A stretch of DNA of 64,000 nucleotides from Mesorhizobium sp. ORS 3324 (GCA_000824825.2 LM655206.1:176999-240998), one strand, 5' to 3'. Positions 17,049 through 26,785 are shown, counted from the stretch's first letter. Program-made: numbers and translations. Notes: generated by a model not told the origin, from the letters alone.

Positions 17049-17786
17049 ATGTTCGAACTGACCGGCCGCAAGGCGCTTGTCACCGGCGCAACGGGTGGCA
17101 TAGGCGAGGCGATCGCCAGGGTGCTCCACAAACAGGGCGCGACCGTCGGCCTGCACGGCACCCGTGTGGAGAAGCTGGAAGCACTGGCCGGCGAGCTCGG
17201 CGAGCGCGTGAAGCTCTTTCCGGCGGATCTCACGAACCGCGACGCGGTCAAGGCGCTCGGCCAGAAGGCGGAGGCGGAGCTCGAAGGCATCGACATCCTG
17301 GTCAACAATGCCGGCATCACCAAGGACGGCCTGTTCGTGCGCATGTCGGACGCCGACTGGGACCAGGTGCTCGAGGTGAACCTCACCGCCGTGTTCCGGC
17401 TCACCCGCGAGCTCACCCATCCCATGATGCGCCGCCGCCATGGCCGCATCATCAACATCACGTCGGTGGTCGGCGTAACCGGCAATCCCGGCCAGACCAA
17501 TTACTGCGCCTCGAAGGCCGGCATGATCGGCTTTTCGAAGTCGCTGGCGCAGGAGATCGCCACACGCAACATAACCGTCAACTGCGTCGCCCCGGGCTTC
17601 ATCGAATCGGCCATGACCGACAAGCTCAACGACAAGCAGAAGGAGGCGATCATGGCGGCGATTCCCAGCAAGCGCATGGGGACGGGCGCCGAGGTCGCCT
17701 CGGCGGTCGCCTATCTCGCCTCCGACGAAGCGGCTTACGTCACCGGCCAGACCATCCATGTGAATGGCGGTATGGCGATGATCTGA
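17049..17786 (+). CDS. fabG: 3-oxoacyl-ACP reductase
   Basis: The 245-residue SDR begins MFELTGRKALVTGATGGIG, with the NADPH motif TGATGGIG at 13-20, NNAG, the catalytic Ser in NITSVVG, and YCASKAG. Together with the neighbouring fabD, acpP and fabF this identifies the fatty-acid cycle reductase rather than a general SDR. An A-rich leader with AAGAAAGAGG gives the ribosome-binding site. Confidence 0.96.
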   Translation: MFELTGRKALVTGATGGIGEAIARVLHKQGATVGLHGTRVEKLEALAGELGERVKLFPADLTNRDAVKALGQKAEAELEGIDILVNNAGITKDGLFVRMSDADWDQVLEVNLTAVFRLTRELTHPMMRRRHGRIINITSVVGVTGNPGQTNYCASKAGMIGFSKSLAQEIATRNITVNCVAPGFIESAMTDKLNDKQKEAIMAAIPSKRMGTGAEVASAVAYLASDEAAYVTGQTIHVNGGMAMI

Positions 17787-17927
17787 TCGACCAAGGCCCG
17801 ATGGGCTGTGAAAACAGCCATTTCGGCTTGGACGCCCGCCTTTTTTCGTGTAATGCGGCCGGCAACCCGGCGGTTCGGGCAAAAACCGGTCCTGTGGCGT
17901 TGCGTTTCCCTCAGGACCATCTTTCAA

Positions 17928-17957
17928 CTTGATTAGCGGCAATCCGCCCGCTAACGA
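17928..17957 (+). promoter_or_regulatory. Candidate acpP promoter
   Basis: CTTGATT is followed after 17 bases by TAACGA, an acceptable match to the alphaproteobacterial vegetative pattern (CTTGAC, 17-base gap, CTATAT-like). It lies about 30 bases before the acpP start. acpP commonly has its own strong promoter. Confidence 0.4.
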
Positions 17958-17988
17958 AGACAACACAGTTTAAGACGAGGATGCCCAA

Positions 17989-18225
17989 ATGAGTGACACC
18001 GCAGAGCGCGTCAAGAAGATCGTCATCGAGCATCTCGGCGTCGATGCCGATAAAGTGACGGAGCAGGCGAGCTTCATCGACGATCTGGGCGCGGACAGCC
18101 TCGATACGGTCGAACTCGTCATGGCGTTCGAAGAAGAGTTCGGCGTCGAAATTCCGGACGACGCCGCTGAGACCATTCTGACTGTCGGCGACGCCGTGAA
18201 GTATATCGACAAGGCCTCGGCCTGA
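17989..18225 (+). CDS. acpP: Acyl carrier protein
   Basis: The 78-residue acidic protein has the phosphopantetheine site [20 protein letters not shown] with Ser37. It carries the growing acyl chain in fatty-acid synthesis. It lies between fabG and fabF, the standard arrangement, after a 200-base gap that probably holds its own promoter. Confidence 0.98.
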   Translation: MSDTAERVKKIVIEHLGVDADKVTEQASFIDDLGADSLDTVELVMAFEEEFGVEIPDDAAETILTVGDAVKYIDKASA

Positions 18226-18258
18226 GGCCTTCGCCGGCATCATCAGGGAGGACCTGCG

Positions 18259-19521
18259 ATGAGGCGTGTCGTCGTCACGGGCCTTGGCCTGCTTTCGCCG
18301 TTTGGCATGGGCTTTGAGCACAGCTGGAAGGAACTGCTTTCCGGCCGCAGCGCCGCCCGCCGCGTCACCGAGTTCGAGGTGGACGATCTTGCCTGCAAGA
18401 TCGCCCACATCGTTCCGCGCGGCGACGGCTCCAACGGCACTTTCAATCCCGAGGCCGTGCTCGAGCCGAAGGAACTGCGCAAGATCGGCGATTTCATCCT
18501 CTATGGCATCGCGGCCGCCGACGAGGCGCTGGCCGATGCCGGCTGGAAGGCCGAAACGCATGAGGACCAATGCGCCACCGGCGTGCTGATCGGTTCCGGC
18601 ATCGGCGGCATCGACGGCATCGCCGAGAACGCGATGATCCTGAAGGAGCGCGGTCCGCGCCGCATCAGCCCGTTCTTCATCCCCGGACAGATCATCAATC
18701 TGGTCTCCGGCCAGGTTTCCATCCGGCACGGGTTGAAAGGCCCCAACCATGCGGTCGTCACCGCCTGTTCGACCGGCGCGCACGCGATCGGCGATGCCGC
18801 CCGGCTGATCATGTGGGGCGATGCCGACGTCATGGTGGCCGGCGGCACCGAAGCGCCGATCACGCGGCTGTCGATGGCAGGCTTCGCCGCGTGCCGCGCG
18901 CTCTCCACCGAGCGCAACGATACGCCTGAGACCGCGTCGCGCCCCTACGACCGCGACCGCGACGGCTTCGTCATGGGCGAGGGCGCCGGCGTTCTCGTCC
19001 TGGAAGAGCTGGAGCACGCCAAGGCGCGCGGCGCCAGGATCTATGCCGAAGTCACCGGTTACGGCCTGACCGGCGACGCCTACCATATCACCGCTCCGGC
19101 CGAGGACGGCGACGGCGCCTTCCGCTGCATGACGGCGGCGCTGAACCGGGCGAAGCTCGCGCCCGCCGACGTCGACTACATCAATGCGCACGGCACTTCC
19201 ACCATGGCCGACACGATCGAGCTCGGCGCCGTCGAGCGGTTGGTCGGTAACGCGGCCTCCAAGATTTCGATGTCGTCGACCAAGTCGTCGATCGGCCATT
19301 TGCTGGGCGCCGCGGGCGCCGCGGAAGCGATCTTCTCGATCCTTGCCATCCGCGACAACATCGCCCCCGCTACCATCAACCTCGACAATCCGGAACGCGA
19401 GACGGCGATCGATCTTGTGCCGAACAAGCCGCGCCAGCGCCAGATCGATGTGGCGCTGTCGAACTCCTTCGGTTTCGGCGGCACCAACGCCTCGCTCGTC
19501 TTCCAACGTTACAATGGCTGA
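18259..19521 (+). CDS. fabF: 3-oxoacyl-ACP synthase II
   Basis: The 420-residue condensing enzyme has the Cys-His-His triad in VTACSTGAHAIGDA, NAHGTSTMADTIE and SSIGHLLGAAGA, and ends with the usual SFGFGGTNASLVF. It elongates acyl-ACP with malonyl-ACP. It follows acpP after 33 bases. Confidence 0.97.
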   Translation: MRRVVVTGLGLLSPFGMGFEHSWKELLSGRSAARRVTEFEVDDLACKIAHIVPRGDGSNGTFNPEAVLEPKELRKIGDFILYGIAAADEALADAGWKAETHEDQCATGVLIGSGIGGIDGIAENAMILKERGPRRISPFFIPGQIINLVSGQVSIRHGLKGPNHAVVTACSTGAHAIGDAARLIMWGDADVMVAGGTEAPITRLSMAGFAACRALSTERNDTPETASRPYDRDRDGFVMGEGAGVLVLEELEHAKARGARIYAEVTGYGLTGDAYHITAPAEDGDGAFRCMTAALNRAKLAPADVDYINAHGTSTMADTIELGAVERLVGNAASKISMSSTKSSIGHLLGAAGAAEAIFSILAIRDNIAPATINLDNPERETAIDLVPNKPRQRQIDVALSNSFGFGGTNASLVFQRYNG

Positions 19522-19532
19522 ACGGCCAGCCA

Positions 19533-19590
19533 GAGCAATTCCAGGAGAAGCGCGCAGCGGCTTTCCGGCCGGGATTGCTCAGAAACGGAT
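19533..19590. repeat. Dispersed intergenic repeat, family F
   Basis: GAGCAATTCC at 19533 is inverted at about 19572 (GGGATTGCTC, one mismatch), with CAGGAGAAGCGCGCAGCGG and CTTTCCGGCC between. I recognise this from memory as a very common rhizobial intergenic element. It sits between fabF and mltG. Confidence 0.65.
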
Positions 19591-19687
19591 AGCCGACAGG
19601 CAGGTTCGCCACCTGCCGTCATTTTTGCCAAATTTGTCCCTACGCTTCGGCTAGGGGATTCGTTGCAGGATCGGACGGCAGGGCGCC

Positions 19688-20920
19688 ATGAACACAAATC
19701 CGGGCGGCGGCGGGGAATTCGGACAGCGTCAGACGCAAGGCCCGATCGTGCCCAAGACAGCCGCCGAGGCCCTGCGCCCCGAGGCCGGCACGCCGCCGCC
19801 GTCGAAGCGCTCGCGCGCGTCGCGCAGCCAGGTCGTCGTGTTCCTGAATTTCTTCCTTTCCGTGGTCATCCTGATCGTGCTCGCCTCGGGCGCTGCGCTC
19901 TATTTCGGCATGCAGGCTTTCGTCGAGCCGGGCCCGTCGGCCAATGGCGACACCTTCATGGTCAAGCCGAACACCGGCGTGCAGGAGATCGCTGACCAGC
20001 TGGAGCGCCGCGGCCTGGTCAGCGATGCCCGCCTCTTCAGGCTGGGCGTGCGCGCCACCGGCAATGACTCCGCGCTCAAGGCCGGCGAGTACGCCATCAA
20101 GCCGCGCGCCTCGATGCGCGACATAATGGAGCTGTTCAAAAGCGGCAAGTCGGTGATGTATTCGCTGACCATCCCCGAGGGGCTGACGGTCGAGCAGGCG
20201 CTGCAGCGTGTGGCCGAACAGGAGGCGTTGACCGGCGACATGCCGGCGACCATGCCGCCCGAGGGCAGCATCGCAACCGACACGCTACGCTTCACCCGCG
20301 GCGCCACCAGGCAGCAGATGGTCGACAAGCTGGTCGCCGATCAGAAGAAGCTGGTCGATGACGTTTGGGAGCATCGCGCGCCCGACCTGCCGATTGCCAA
20401 CATCCAGGACTTCGTCATCCTGGCCTCGATCGTCGAGAAGGAAACGGGCAGAAGCGACGAGCGCTCGCGCGTGGCTGCCGTCTTCCTCAACCGGCTGACC
20501 AAGGGCATGCGGCTGCAATCTGATCCGACCATCATCTACGGCCTGTTTGGCGGCAAGGGCAAACCGGCAGACCGCCCGATCTACCAGTCCGACATCGACA
20601 AGCAGACGCCCTACAACACCTATCTGATCAAGGGCCTGCCGCCGACGCCGATCGCCAATCCGGGCCGCGCCGCACTAGAGGCGGTGGCCAATCCGTCGAA
20701 GACGGACGACCTCTATTTCGTCGCTGACGGCAATGGCGGCCATGTCTTTGCAGCGACGCTGGAGGAGCACAACCAGAACGTCGCCCGCTACCGGGTGCTG
20801 CAGAAGAAGCAGGCGGACGCTGCCGCCAAGGCCTCTGGCCAGACGACGGCGCCTGCCGCTCCCGACGACAATGCCGGCGCTGCAGGCGACAGCGGGGAGA
20901 ATGGCGACGCGGCCCAATAG
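19688..20920 (+). CDS. mltG: Endolytic transglycosylase MltG
   Basis: MltG cleaves nascent peptidoglycan at the inner membrane. The 410-residue protein has a cytoplasmic Pro-rich N-terminus, one membrane helix (about 49-75), a LysM-like region (VKPNTGVQEIADQL) and the YceG catalytic domain with the conserved Glu in ILASIVEKETG. It continues into LQSDPTIIYG and YNTYLIKGLPPTPI. The C-terminal 45 residues are low complexity (Ala/Gly/Asp). It sits between fabF and yicC, the usual alphaproteobacterial place. Confidence 0.95.
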   Translation: MNTNPGGGGEFGQRQTQGPIVPKTAAEALRPEAGTPPPSKRSRASRSQVVVFLNFFLSVVILIVLASGAALYFGMQAFVEPGPSANGDTFMVKPNTGVQEIADQLERRGLVSDARLFRLGVRATGNDSALKAGEYAIKPRASMRDIMELFKSGKSVMYSLTIPEGLTVEQALQRVAEQEALTGDMPATMPPEGSIATDTLRFTRGATRQQMVDKLVADQKKLVDDVWEHRAPDLPIANIQDFVILASIVEKETGRSDERSRVAAVFLNRLTKGMRLQSDPTIIYGLFGGKGKPADRPIYQSDIDKQTPYNTYLIKGLPPTPIANPGRAALEAVANPSKTDDLYFVADGNGGHVFAATLEEHNQNVARYRVLQKKQADAAAKASGQTTAPAAPDDNAGAAGDSGENGDAAQ

Positions 20921-21074
20921 GCTGTCGGTAGCCGCATCCGTCCGGCCACCTTTGACGCCGGGCCGTATTCATGTTTTGAGGGGAACCGACGCCCGGCCGA
21001 AGGTCAAGCGTCTTGCAAGGGTGCGCATGGTGGGGCAATCGCGCCCGGACCTGTGCCAGGGGGTGATACGCATT

Positions 21075-21965
21075 ATGAACGTGCAGAGCATGACCGGTTT
21101 TGCGCGTGCCGTCGCCGAACGCGACGGCACGTCGATCGCTTGGGAAGTGAAATCGGTCAACGGCAAAAGTGTCGAGGTGAGGCTGAGGCTGCCGCAAGGC
21201 TTCGACCGGCTGGAGCCCGCCGTCAGGCAGACCGTGCAGAAGCGCTTCGCGCGCGGCAATTTCCAGGCGACGCTGACCGTCGGGCGCTCCGTCGCGCAGC
21301 AGGTGCAGCCCGTGGTCAACGAGGCATTCCTGAAGGACCTGGCCGGTCTGGCCAGGCGCCTGCAGGAGCAGTTCGGCACCGCGCCGGCGACGGCGGACGG
21401 CCTGCTTGCGCTGCGCGGCGTGCTCGACATCCCGGAGACGGTCGAGACCGAAGAGGAACGGGCAGCGCTCGATGCCGCGATCCTGTCGGCGCTGGACACG
21501 GCGCTCGGCGGGCTGGAGATGGCAAGACAGGGCGAAGGGGCTGCGCTGCGCAAGCTTTTGTCCGGCCACATCGACACCATTGAGGCGCTGACGCTGAAGG
21601 CCGAGGCCGACCCGTCGCGCGAGCCGGCCGCGATCCGCGAGCGCATCGCCGAGCAGGTCCGCCTGCTGATGGACGCGTCGGCCAATCTCGATGCGGTCCG
21701 GCTGCACCAGGAAGCGGCTTTCCTCGCCACCAAGGCCGATATCCGCGAGGAGATCGACCGCCTGAAGACACATGTCGCATCCGCGCGCGCGCTGCTCGGC
21801 AACGGTGGTGCCATCGGCCGCAAGCTCGATTTTCTGGCGCAGGAATTCAATCGCGAATCGAATACCTTATGTTCCAAGTCGAACGCCGCCGCGGTCACCG
21901 CGATCGGTCTGGAGCTCAAGGCGGTGGTCGACCAGTTTCGCGAACAGGTCCAGAATCTGGAGTGA
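21075..21965 (+). CDS. yicC: YicC family endoribonuclease-like protein
   Basis: The 296-residue protein begins [12 protein letters not shown], the typical YicC N-terminus, and ends with the DUF1732 region containing [21 protein letters not shown]. YicC proteins have been reported to act as endoribonucleases. The start at 21075 is chosen on family conservation; the open frame extends back through mltG. It overlaps nothing and is 5 bases from gmk, so the two are co-transcribed. Confidence 0.92.
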   Translation: MNVQSMTGFARAVAERDGTSIAWEVKSVNGKSVEVRLRLPQGFDRLEPAVRQTVQKRFARGNFQATLTVGRSVAQQVQPVVNEAFLKDLAGLARRLQEQFGTAPATADGLLALRGVLDIPETVETEEERAALDAAILSALDTALGGLEMARQGEGAALRKLLSGHIDTIEALTLKAEADPSREPAAIRERIAEQVRLLMDASANLDAVRLHQEAAFLATKADIREEIDRLKTHVASARALLGNGGAIGRKLDFLAQEFNRESNTLCSKSNAAAVTAIGLELKAVVDQFREQVQNLE

Positions 21966-21970
21966 CGGGG

Positions 21971-22645
21971 ATGGTTGCCAAGGAACCGACGGCTGCCAGG
22001 GACGTAGGATCCCGCATCCGCCGCCGCGGGCTGATGCTGGTGCTGTCGTCACCGTCGGGCGCCGGCAAGTCGACGATCGCACGCAATCTTCTGGAAAGCG
22101 ATTCGAGCCTGGAACTGTCGGTCTCCGTCACCACCAGGCCGCGCCGCGGCTCGGAGATCGAAGGCGTCCACTACCATTTCCGCACCATGCGCGAGTTCGA
22201 GCGGCTGCGCGATTCCGACGCGCTGCTGGAATGGGCCGAAGTGCACGGCAATTTCTATGCGACGCCGCGCGAGCCGGCGGAACAGGCGCTGGCCGAGGGC
22301 CGCGACATGCTGTTCGACATCGACTGGCAGGGCGCCCAGCAGCTCAAGGAGAAGATGCGCGCCGACATCGTCTCGATCTTCATCCTGCCGCCCTCGATGA
22401 AGGAATTGAAGGCGCGCCTGAAGCGACGCGCCGAGGACCAGGAGCAGGTCATCGAGACCAGGCTGAAGAATGCCCGCGTCGAGATCGAGCACTGGAAGGA
22501 ATACGATTTCGTCATCGTCAATGACGACCTCGACCGCGCCTTCGCCGAGGTCCGCGCCATCGTCACGGCAGAGCGGCTTCGGCGCGACAGACGGCCCGGC
22601 CTGTTCGATTTCATTTCGGGGTTGCTGGACGAGAAGACGGAGTGA
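21971..22645 (+). CDS. gmk: Guanylate kinase
   Basis: Gmk phosphorylates GMP to GDP. The 224-residue protein has the P-loop [10 protein letters not shown], the GMP-binding [17 protein letters not shown] and a conserved [10 protein letters not shown]. An N-terminal extension of about 20 residues precedes the P-loop. The start at 21971 follows the yicC stop after 5 bases. The last gene of this cluster is convergent with the toxin-antitoxin pair. Confidence 0.97.
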   Translation: MVAKEPTAARDVGSRIRRRGLMLVLSSPSGAGKSTIARNLLESDSSLELSVSVTTRPRRGSEIEGVHYHFRTMREFERLRDSDALLEWAEVHGNFYATPREPAEQALAEGRDMLFDIDWQGAQQLKEKMRADIVSIFILPPSMKELKARLKRRAEDQEQVIETRLKNARVEIEHWKEYDFVIVNDDLDRAFAEVRAIVTAERLRRDRRPGLFDFISGLLDEKTE

Positions 22646-22686
22646 GGCGCAGGCGTATTGCCGCCATTAAGGCTCTATAAGTCGCA

Positions 22687-22980
22687 TCAGCCCTCTGGTA
22701 GATCGTCCGGCCAACGCTGCGCTCCGTGAAGCACGCGCAGGATTCGAATGGCGTTCTCGGTCACTTGATAAGCTGCAACGTATGGCGTTCCCACGATGAC
22801 AAGCTCTCGGGTTCCCGCAAGTCTGCCGGTCCGGCCGCTCTCGGGAAAGTCGCGGAGACGGCGTATCGCGGCGACGATCCTCCCGTCGACGGCGATTGCG
22901 GCCGCAGGGTTGTCAGCCTCGATATGCGTGAATATGCCGTCGCGATCCGAAAGCGCGAAGGCCGACCAGACGATCTTCAA
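22687..22980 (-). CDS. RelE/ParE family toxin
   Basis: The 97-residue basic protein starts MKIVWSAFALSDRDGIFTHI and continues with IRRLRDFPESGRTGRLAGTREL and ILRVLHGAQRWP, all typical of the ParE branch of RelE/ParE toxins. These act on ribosome-bound mRNA (RelE) or on DNA gyrase (ParE); which applies is not decided by sequence. Its start overlaps the antitoxin stop by four bases (ATGA), so the pair is translationally coupled. Confidence 0.9.
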   Translation of the reverse strand: MKIVWSAFALSDRDGIFTHIEADNPAAAIAVDGRIVAAIRRLRDFPESGRTGRLAGTRELVIVGTPYVAAYQVTENAIRILRVLHGAQRWPDDLPEG

Positions 22981-23285
22981 GATTTGGGCTCACCGGCCTT
23001 GCGAAGCGCTGCCGCGCGTCTCTCGGCGAAATGCGACTCCACCTGATCGTCGGGGATATCGGGTCGGGTGTCGTCGAGCGCCTCGCGGACCTTGGCGCGA
23101 AACCACGCATCGTAGGCCTCGCTGTTTGCGACCAGATCGATGGGCAGCGCACCCTCGTTGGCGGTTCGGGTGAGAAGTATCCGTACAGCATCCGAAACGG
23201 TCAGCCCCATGCTTTCGAGCACCGCCGAAGCGCGGTCCCGGATGTCGGCGTCGATACGCGTCTGGACAAGTGCATTCGCTGGCAA
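22977..23285 (-). CDS. RelB/DinJ family antitoxin (TTG start)
   Basis: The 102-residue protein begins MPANALVQTRIDADIRDRAS and has the RelB/DinJ ribbon-helix-helix pattern with GLTVSDAVRILLTRTANEGALP. The start is TTG at 23285: the segment MPANALVQ matches RelB N-termini and AAAGGAG sits 7 bases upstream, while the longer ATG-started frame (to 23399) overlaps the DUF1330 gene. An inverted repeat 29 bases upstream is a likely operator, because these antitoxins usually repress their own promoter. Confidence 0.88.
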   Translation of the reverse strand: MPANALVQTRIDADIRDRASAVLESMGLTVSDAVRILLTRTANEGALPIDLVANSEAYDAWFRAKVREALDDTRPDIPDDQVESHFAERRAAALRKAGEPKS

Positions 23286-23313
23286 TGGCGGTCTCCTTTG
23301 CCGCCAATGTAAT

Positions 23314-23332
23314 GCATTTGAATGACAAATGC
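23314..23332. promoter_or_regulatory. Candidate antitoxin operator
   Basis: GCATTTG (23314-23320) is repeated inverted as CAAATGC (23326-23332) with a five-base spacer, 29 bases upstream of the antitoxin TTG. The symmetry, AT-rich character and position fit autoregulation by a ribbon-helix-helix antitoxin. Confidence 0.55.
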
Positions 23333-23349
23333 CAGCCCCGGCGCGCTCG

Positions 23350-23643
23350 TCATAGCTGGATTCCATCGACCAAAATGAGGTTCCTGCTGAGCGCGGCATC
23401 GCGAACCTCCAGTGCCGCCGCGTATTCTGGAGAGCGGTACCAGCGTCGTGCGCTCTCCATGTCGGGGAATTCGACGACGATCAGCGGACCTGGCATCCAG
23501 TTGCCTTCCAGCTTCTCAACTTCGCCACCGCGTACCAGATAGCGCCCGCCATGCTGCGCAATGGAGGCCGCGGCGCGGGCCCTATAGGATTCGAATGCTT
23601 CCGCGTCACGGATGGTGACATCGGAAATGACATAGGCAGGCAT
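23350..23643 (-). CDS. DUF1330 domain-containing protein
   Basis: The 97-residue protein starts MPAYVISDVTIRDAEAFESY and includes the family pattern GGRYLVRGG, PLIVVEFPDMESARRWYRSPEY. DUF1330 has a dimeric alpha-beta barrel fold related to monooxygenases such as ActVA-Orf6; no reaction is known. It lies upstream of the toxin-antitoxin pair on the same strand, with 64 bases between. Confidence 0.9.
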   Translation of the reverse strand: MPAYVISDVTIRDAEAFESYRARAAASIAQHGGRYLVRGGEVEKLEGNWMPGPLIVVEFPDMESARRWYRSPEYAAALEVRDAALSRNLILVDGIQL

Positions 23644-23717
23644 CTTGTGCTCCAGGCTTGTTCGCCTGCCTATTTATGGCATTGGTACTGGGATTCCAGC
23701 CGACGCGCGCCGACTGC

Positions 23718-24566
23718 CTATAGGGCGTTCGTCAGCCGCACGAACTCCTCCACGCTAAGCGTCTCGGCGCGGCGGGTCGGGTCGATGCCGGCGCGGGCGA
23801 GCAGCGCCTCTCCACCGAGGCTTTTCACGCTTTGCCTGAGCATCTTGCGGCGCTGGCCGAAGGCGGCTTCGGTGACACGGCCTAACCTTTTGCCGTCTGC
23901 GGGCAGGGGGGATTGACGCGGCACCAGATGCACCACCGAGGAGGTTACCTTGGGCGGCGGGGTAAAAGCCTGCGGCGGCACCTCGAAGGCGATTTTTGCT
24001 TCCGCGCGCCAGCCGGCAAGCACGCCGAGTCGGCCGTAGGCGTCGCTGCCCGGACCGGCGGTGATGCGCTCGGCAACCTCGCGCTGGAACATCAGCGTCA
24101 TCGATTGATAGAAGGGCGGCCATTCGGCCGTTGTCAGCCAGCGGATCAAAAGCTCGGTGCCGATATTGTAGGGCAGGTTGGCGGCGATCTTCACCGGCCC
24201 GCCGTTCGCCTTGCCGGCCAGGGCGGCGAAGTCCGTCCTCAGCGCGTCGCCGGGGATCACCTCGAGGCGGCCGGGATAATGGCTGGAGACCTCGGCCAGC
24301 GCCTCCAGGCAGCGCTCGTCGCGCTCGATGGCGATCACGCGCTTGGCGCCGTTGAAGAGCAGCGCCCGGGTCAGCCCGCCGGGGCCGGGGCCGACCTCGA
24401 TCACCGTCGCCTCGCTCAGATCGCCGGCGGCACGCGCGATCTTGCTTGTCAGATTGAGGTCGAGCAGGAAATTCTGGCCAAGCGCCTTCTTCGCCTGCAG
24501 GCCGTGACGCTCGATCACCTCGCGCAACGGCGGCAATCCGTCGATGGTCTTGCGCCCCCCGCTCAA
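23718..24566 (-). CDS. rsmA: 16S rRNA dimethyladenosine transferase
   Basis: RsmA (KsgA) dimethylates two adenosines near the 3' end of 16S rRNA. The 282-residue protein has [11 protein letters not shown], the SAM motif [10 protein letters not shown] and the catalytic NLPYN. The start codon is TTG at 24566, immediately after the pdxA stop (TAATTG), which gives [21 protein letters not shown]; the rhizobial family N-terminus DGLPPLR supports it. It is coupled to pdxA, as in many proteobacteria. Confidence 0.95.
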   Translation of the reverse strand: MSGGRKTIDGLPPLREVIERHGLQAKKALGQNFLLDLNLTSKIARAAGDLSEATVIEVGPGPGGLTRALLFNGAKRVIAIERDERCLEALAEVSSHYPGRLEVIPGDALRTDFAALAGKANGGPVKIAANLPYNIGTELLIRWLTTAEWPPFYQSMTLMFQREVAERITAGPGSDAYGRLGVLAGWRAEAKIAFEVPPQAFTPPPKVTSSVVHLVPRQSPLPADGKRLGRVTEAAFGQRRKMLRQSVKSLGGEALLARAGIDPTRRAETLSVEEFVRLTNAL

Positions 24567-25607
24567 TTACGTCTCATGCGGCTGCGCCCGGTGGCCGCTG
24601 TCGGCAAGCCAGCGCGCGAGCCTCAGCGCCGCGATCAGGCTGTCGGCGCGCGCAATTCCCTTGCCGGCAATGTCGAAGGCCGTGCCGTGGTCCGGAGAGG
24701 TGCGGATGAAGGGCAGGCCGAGCGTCACATTGACGGCTTCGTCGAACGCCAGCGTCTTGGCCGGGATCAGCGCCTGGTCGTGATACATGCAAAGCGCCGC
24801 GTCATAGCGGGCGCGCGCCCGCGGATGGAACATGGTGTCGGCCGGCAGCGGTCCGACCGCGTCGATGCCTTCGGCCTGAAGCGCCTCGACCGCAGGCAGG
24901 ACGATGGAAAGATCCTCCGAGCCCATCGCGCCGCCTTCGCCGGCATGCGGATTGAGTCCGGCAATGGCAAGCCGCGGCCGCGCGATCCCGAAGCGGGTCT
25001 TGAGATCGGCCGCGGTGATGCGCCCGGTGGTGACGATCAGCTCCGTCGTCAGGACCTGCGGCACCTCGGCGAGCGGGATGTGGATGGTGACCGGAACGGT
25101 GCGCAGCTCGGGCCCGGCAAGCAGCATCACCGGCGTCAACTCGGTGCCGGAGTGGCGCGACGCCAGATGCGCCAGGTATTCGGTGTGGCCGGGAAAGCGG
25201 AAGCCGGCATCGTAGAGCGGCTTCTTGGCGATCGGACAGGTGACCACCGCCGCGGCGTGGCCGGCGAGGCAGTCGGCGACGGCTCGGTCGATCGCTTCGA
25301 GGGTGCCCGCGGCATTGGCCGGGCTAGGTTTTCCGGGACTATCCTGGTGGCGGGCATAGAGCGGAACGACGGGCAGCGCGCGGGGAAAGTGATGCACCGC
25401 CTGCCCAGGCACGGTCTCCATGATCGCGATGTTGGCGCCGGTGCCGCGCGCACGGGCCTCGATCAGGGCCGGATCGGCGAGCAGGTAGAAGGGCGGCACG
25501 CCGGCACTTTCGCCCGCCTGCCAAGCGGCGATGGCAATCTCGGGTCCGACGCCGGCAGGGTCGCCGACGCTAAGCGCCAATGGCACATCTGTTCTGTGCA
25601 TGCTCAT
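24567..25607 (-). CDS. pdxA: 4-hydroxythreonine-4-phosphate dehydrogenase
   Basis: PdxA oxidises 4-phosphohydroxy-L-threonine in vitamin B6 synthesis. The 346-residue protein has [15 protein letters not shown], the metal-binding PGHTEYLA and [10 protein letters not shown], and the signature [15 protein letters not shown]. The start at 25607 follows GCAGGAT at a normal distance; ATG at 25601 is a close alternative. It lies between the SurA-like gene and rsmA. Confidence 0.96.
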   Translation of the reverse strand: MSMHRTDVPLALSVGDPAGVGPEIAIAAWQAGESAGVPPFYLLADPALIEARARGTGANIAIMETVPGQAVHHFPRALPVVPLYARHQDSPGKPSPANAAGTLEAIDRAVADCLAGHAAAVVTCPIAKKPLYDAGFRFPGHTEYLAHLASRHSGTELTPVMLLAGPELRTVPVTIHIPLAEVPQVLTTELIVTTGRITAADLKTRFGIARPRLAIAGLNPHAGEGGAMGSEDLSIVLPAVEALQAEGIDAVGPLPADTMFHPRARARYDAALCMYHDQALIPAKTLAFDEAVNVTLGLPFIRTSPDHGTAFDIAGKGIARADSLIAALRLARWLADSGHRAQPHET

Positions 25608-25682
25608 CGCATCCTGCGGGGCGCCGTGCCCGCTTCGGCGCAGGGGCGGGAGGCTGCGGCCTTGTTCTATCACCTTCTAGGC

Positions 25683-26606
25683 CTAGCGCTCGACGATCTT
25701 GGCCTTCTTGCGCAGTTCGTCGACATATTTCTTGCTGAGCTCTTCGGCATCCTTGTCGTTGCCGCCCTCGGCCTGGAACACCATCTGCGCGGCCTTGTCG
25801 TCGGAGACCTCGCGCGAGGAGCAGATGCCGATGAACTCGACGCCGCGTTCGGTTTCGCGCGTCGGCGTCGCGCCGCCGACCTTGGTCGCCTTGATCTGCT
25901 CGGCCCAATCGGACGGCAATTGCGGCGCCAGCACGCGGCCAAGGTCGCGCACCGTGACATCGATCAGTCCCTTGGCGAATTCGCGCGTGGTGTTGCAGCC
26001 ATTGAAGCGGGCGCGCATGGCATCTGCCTCGCGCTTGCGCTTGGCAAGCGTGGCGGAGCGCTCGGAGGCCGGCACCACGAAGATGACCTGCTGCAGCATG
26101 TACTCCATGGCGGTCGGCTTGGAGCCGCCCTTGTCGAGCATGCGGCGGACCGCGTCCTGCTCGGTCACCGAGCCGCCTTCGCCGGAGCGGTAGCGCGCGC
26201 CGAGCGCCTGGTTCCAGGCCATCTGCGCGCGGATGAATTCCTTGAAATGCTCCTTGGTGACGCCCGATTGCGACATGATGGCATCGAGCTTGGCCAGCGG
26301 CATCTTGTTGTTGGAAGCGAAACGCTGATAGGCGGCATCGACCTGCTGGTCGGTGATGCGGATGCCGAGCCGCTTGGCCTCGGCAAGACGCAGCGTCTGG
26401 TCGATCATGTCCTGCGCGGCATCGCCCTTCTTGTGCTGCAGCTTGAAGAATGCGGCGCGGTGCGCGATGTCGCCGGTGGTGATCGGTATGTTGTTGACGA
26501 CATATTTGATCTGGCTGGCGAACGCCGGCGGCGTCATTGCCATGACCGAAACCGAGGTCGCGGCCACCAATAGCGCGAATCCTGCCGAAAACAGGTATTT
26601 CCTCAT
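25683..26606 (-). CDS. SurA-like periplasmic chaperone / peptidylprolyl isomerase homologue
   Basis: The 307-residue protein has a signal peptide (1 to about 30, ending PAFAS), a SurA N-terminal helical domain (QIKYVVNNIPITTGDI; AEAKRLGIRITDQQVDAAYQ given as blocks) and one weak parvulin-like region (EYMLQQVIFVVP ... VRDLGRVLAPQLP ... GVEFIGICSSRE). SurA delivers outer-membrane proteins such as LptD. Only one degenerate isomerase domain is seen, unlike the two of E. coli SurA (428 aa), so it may act mainly as a chaperone. It follows lptD, matching a shared job. Confidence 0.85.
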   Translation of the reverse strand: MRKYLFSAGFALLVAATSVSVMAMTPPAFASQIKYVVNNIPITTGDIAHRAAFFKLQHKKGDAAQDMIDQTLRLAEAKRLGIRITDQQVDAAYQRFASNNKMPLAKLDAIMSQSGVTKEHFKEFIRAQMAWNQALGARYRSGEGGSVTEQDAVRRMLDKGGSKPTAMEYMLQQVIFVVPASERSATLAKRKREADAMRARFNGCNTTREFAKGLIDVTVRDLGRVLAPQLPSDWAEQIKATKVGGATPTRETERGVEFIGICSSREVSDDKAAQMVFQAEGGNDKDAEELSKKYVDELRKKAKIVER

Positions 26607-26785
26607 CTCACCTTCCCAATTCTTACCCGCCCCAGAAGGGTAGATGCCATGCCGGCTCTATGCGGCGAAACGATGTCGCCGGCGCATAGCCGGAGAATCG
26701 AACCCATTTTCAAAGGATCGCGCGCCAAATCAAGCTCTCCCGCGCGCCCGAATCGACGCACGGCCGCGGCCGCCCGCTGCTCCCG

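Noticed and set aside
17803-17824. Hairpin GGCTGT/ACAGCC after fabG as terminator
   Set aside because: The stem is only six pairs and is followed by just three T bases; too weak to call.
17911-19506. Minus-strand open frame of 531 codons opposite acpP and fabF
   Set aside because: It covers two certain genes on the other strand and has no family features.
23913-26573. Very long plus-strand open frame (886 codons)
   Set aside because: It runs opposite rsmA, pdxA and the SurA-like gene, has no recognisable motifs, and the minus-strand genes are certain.
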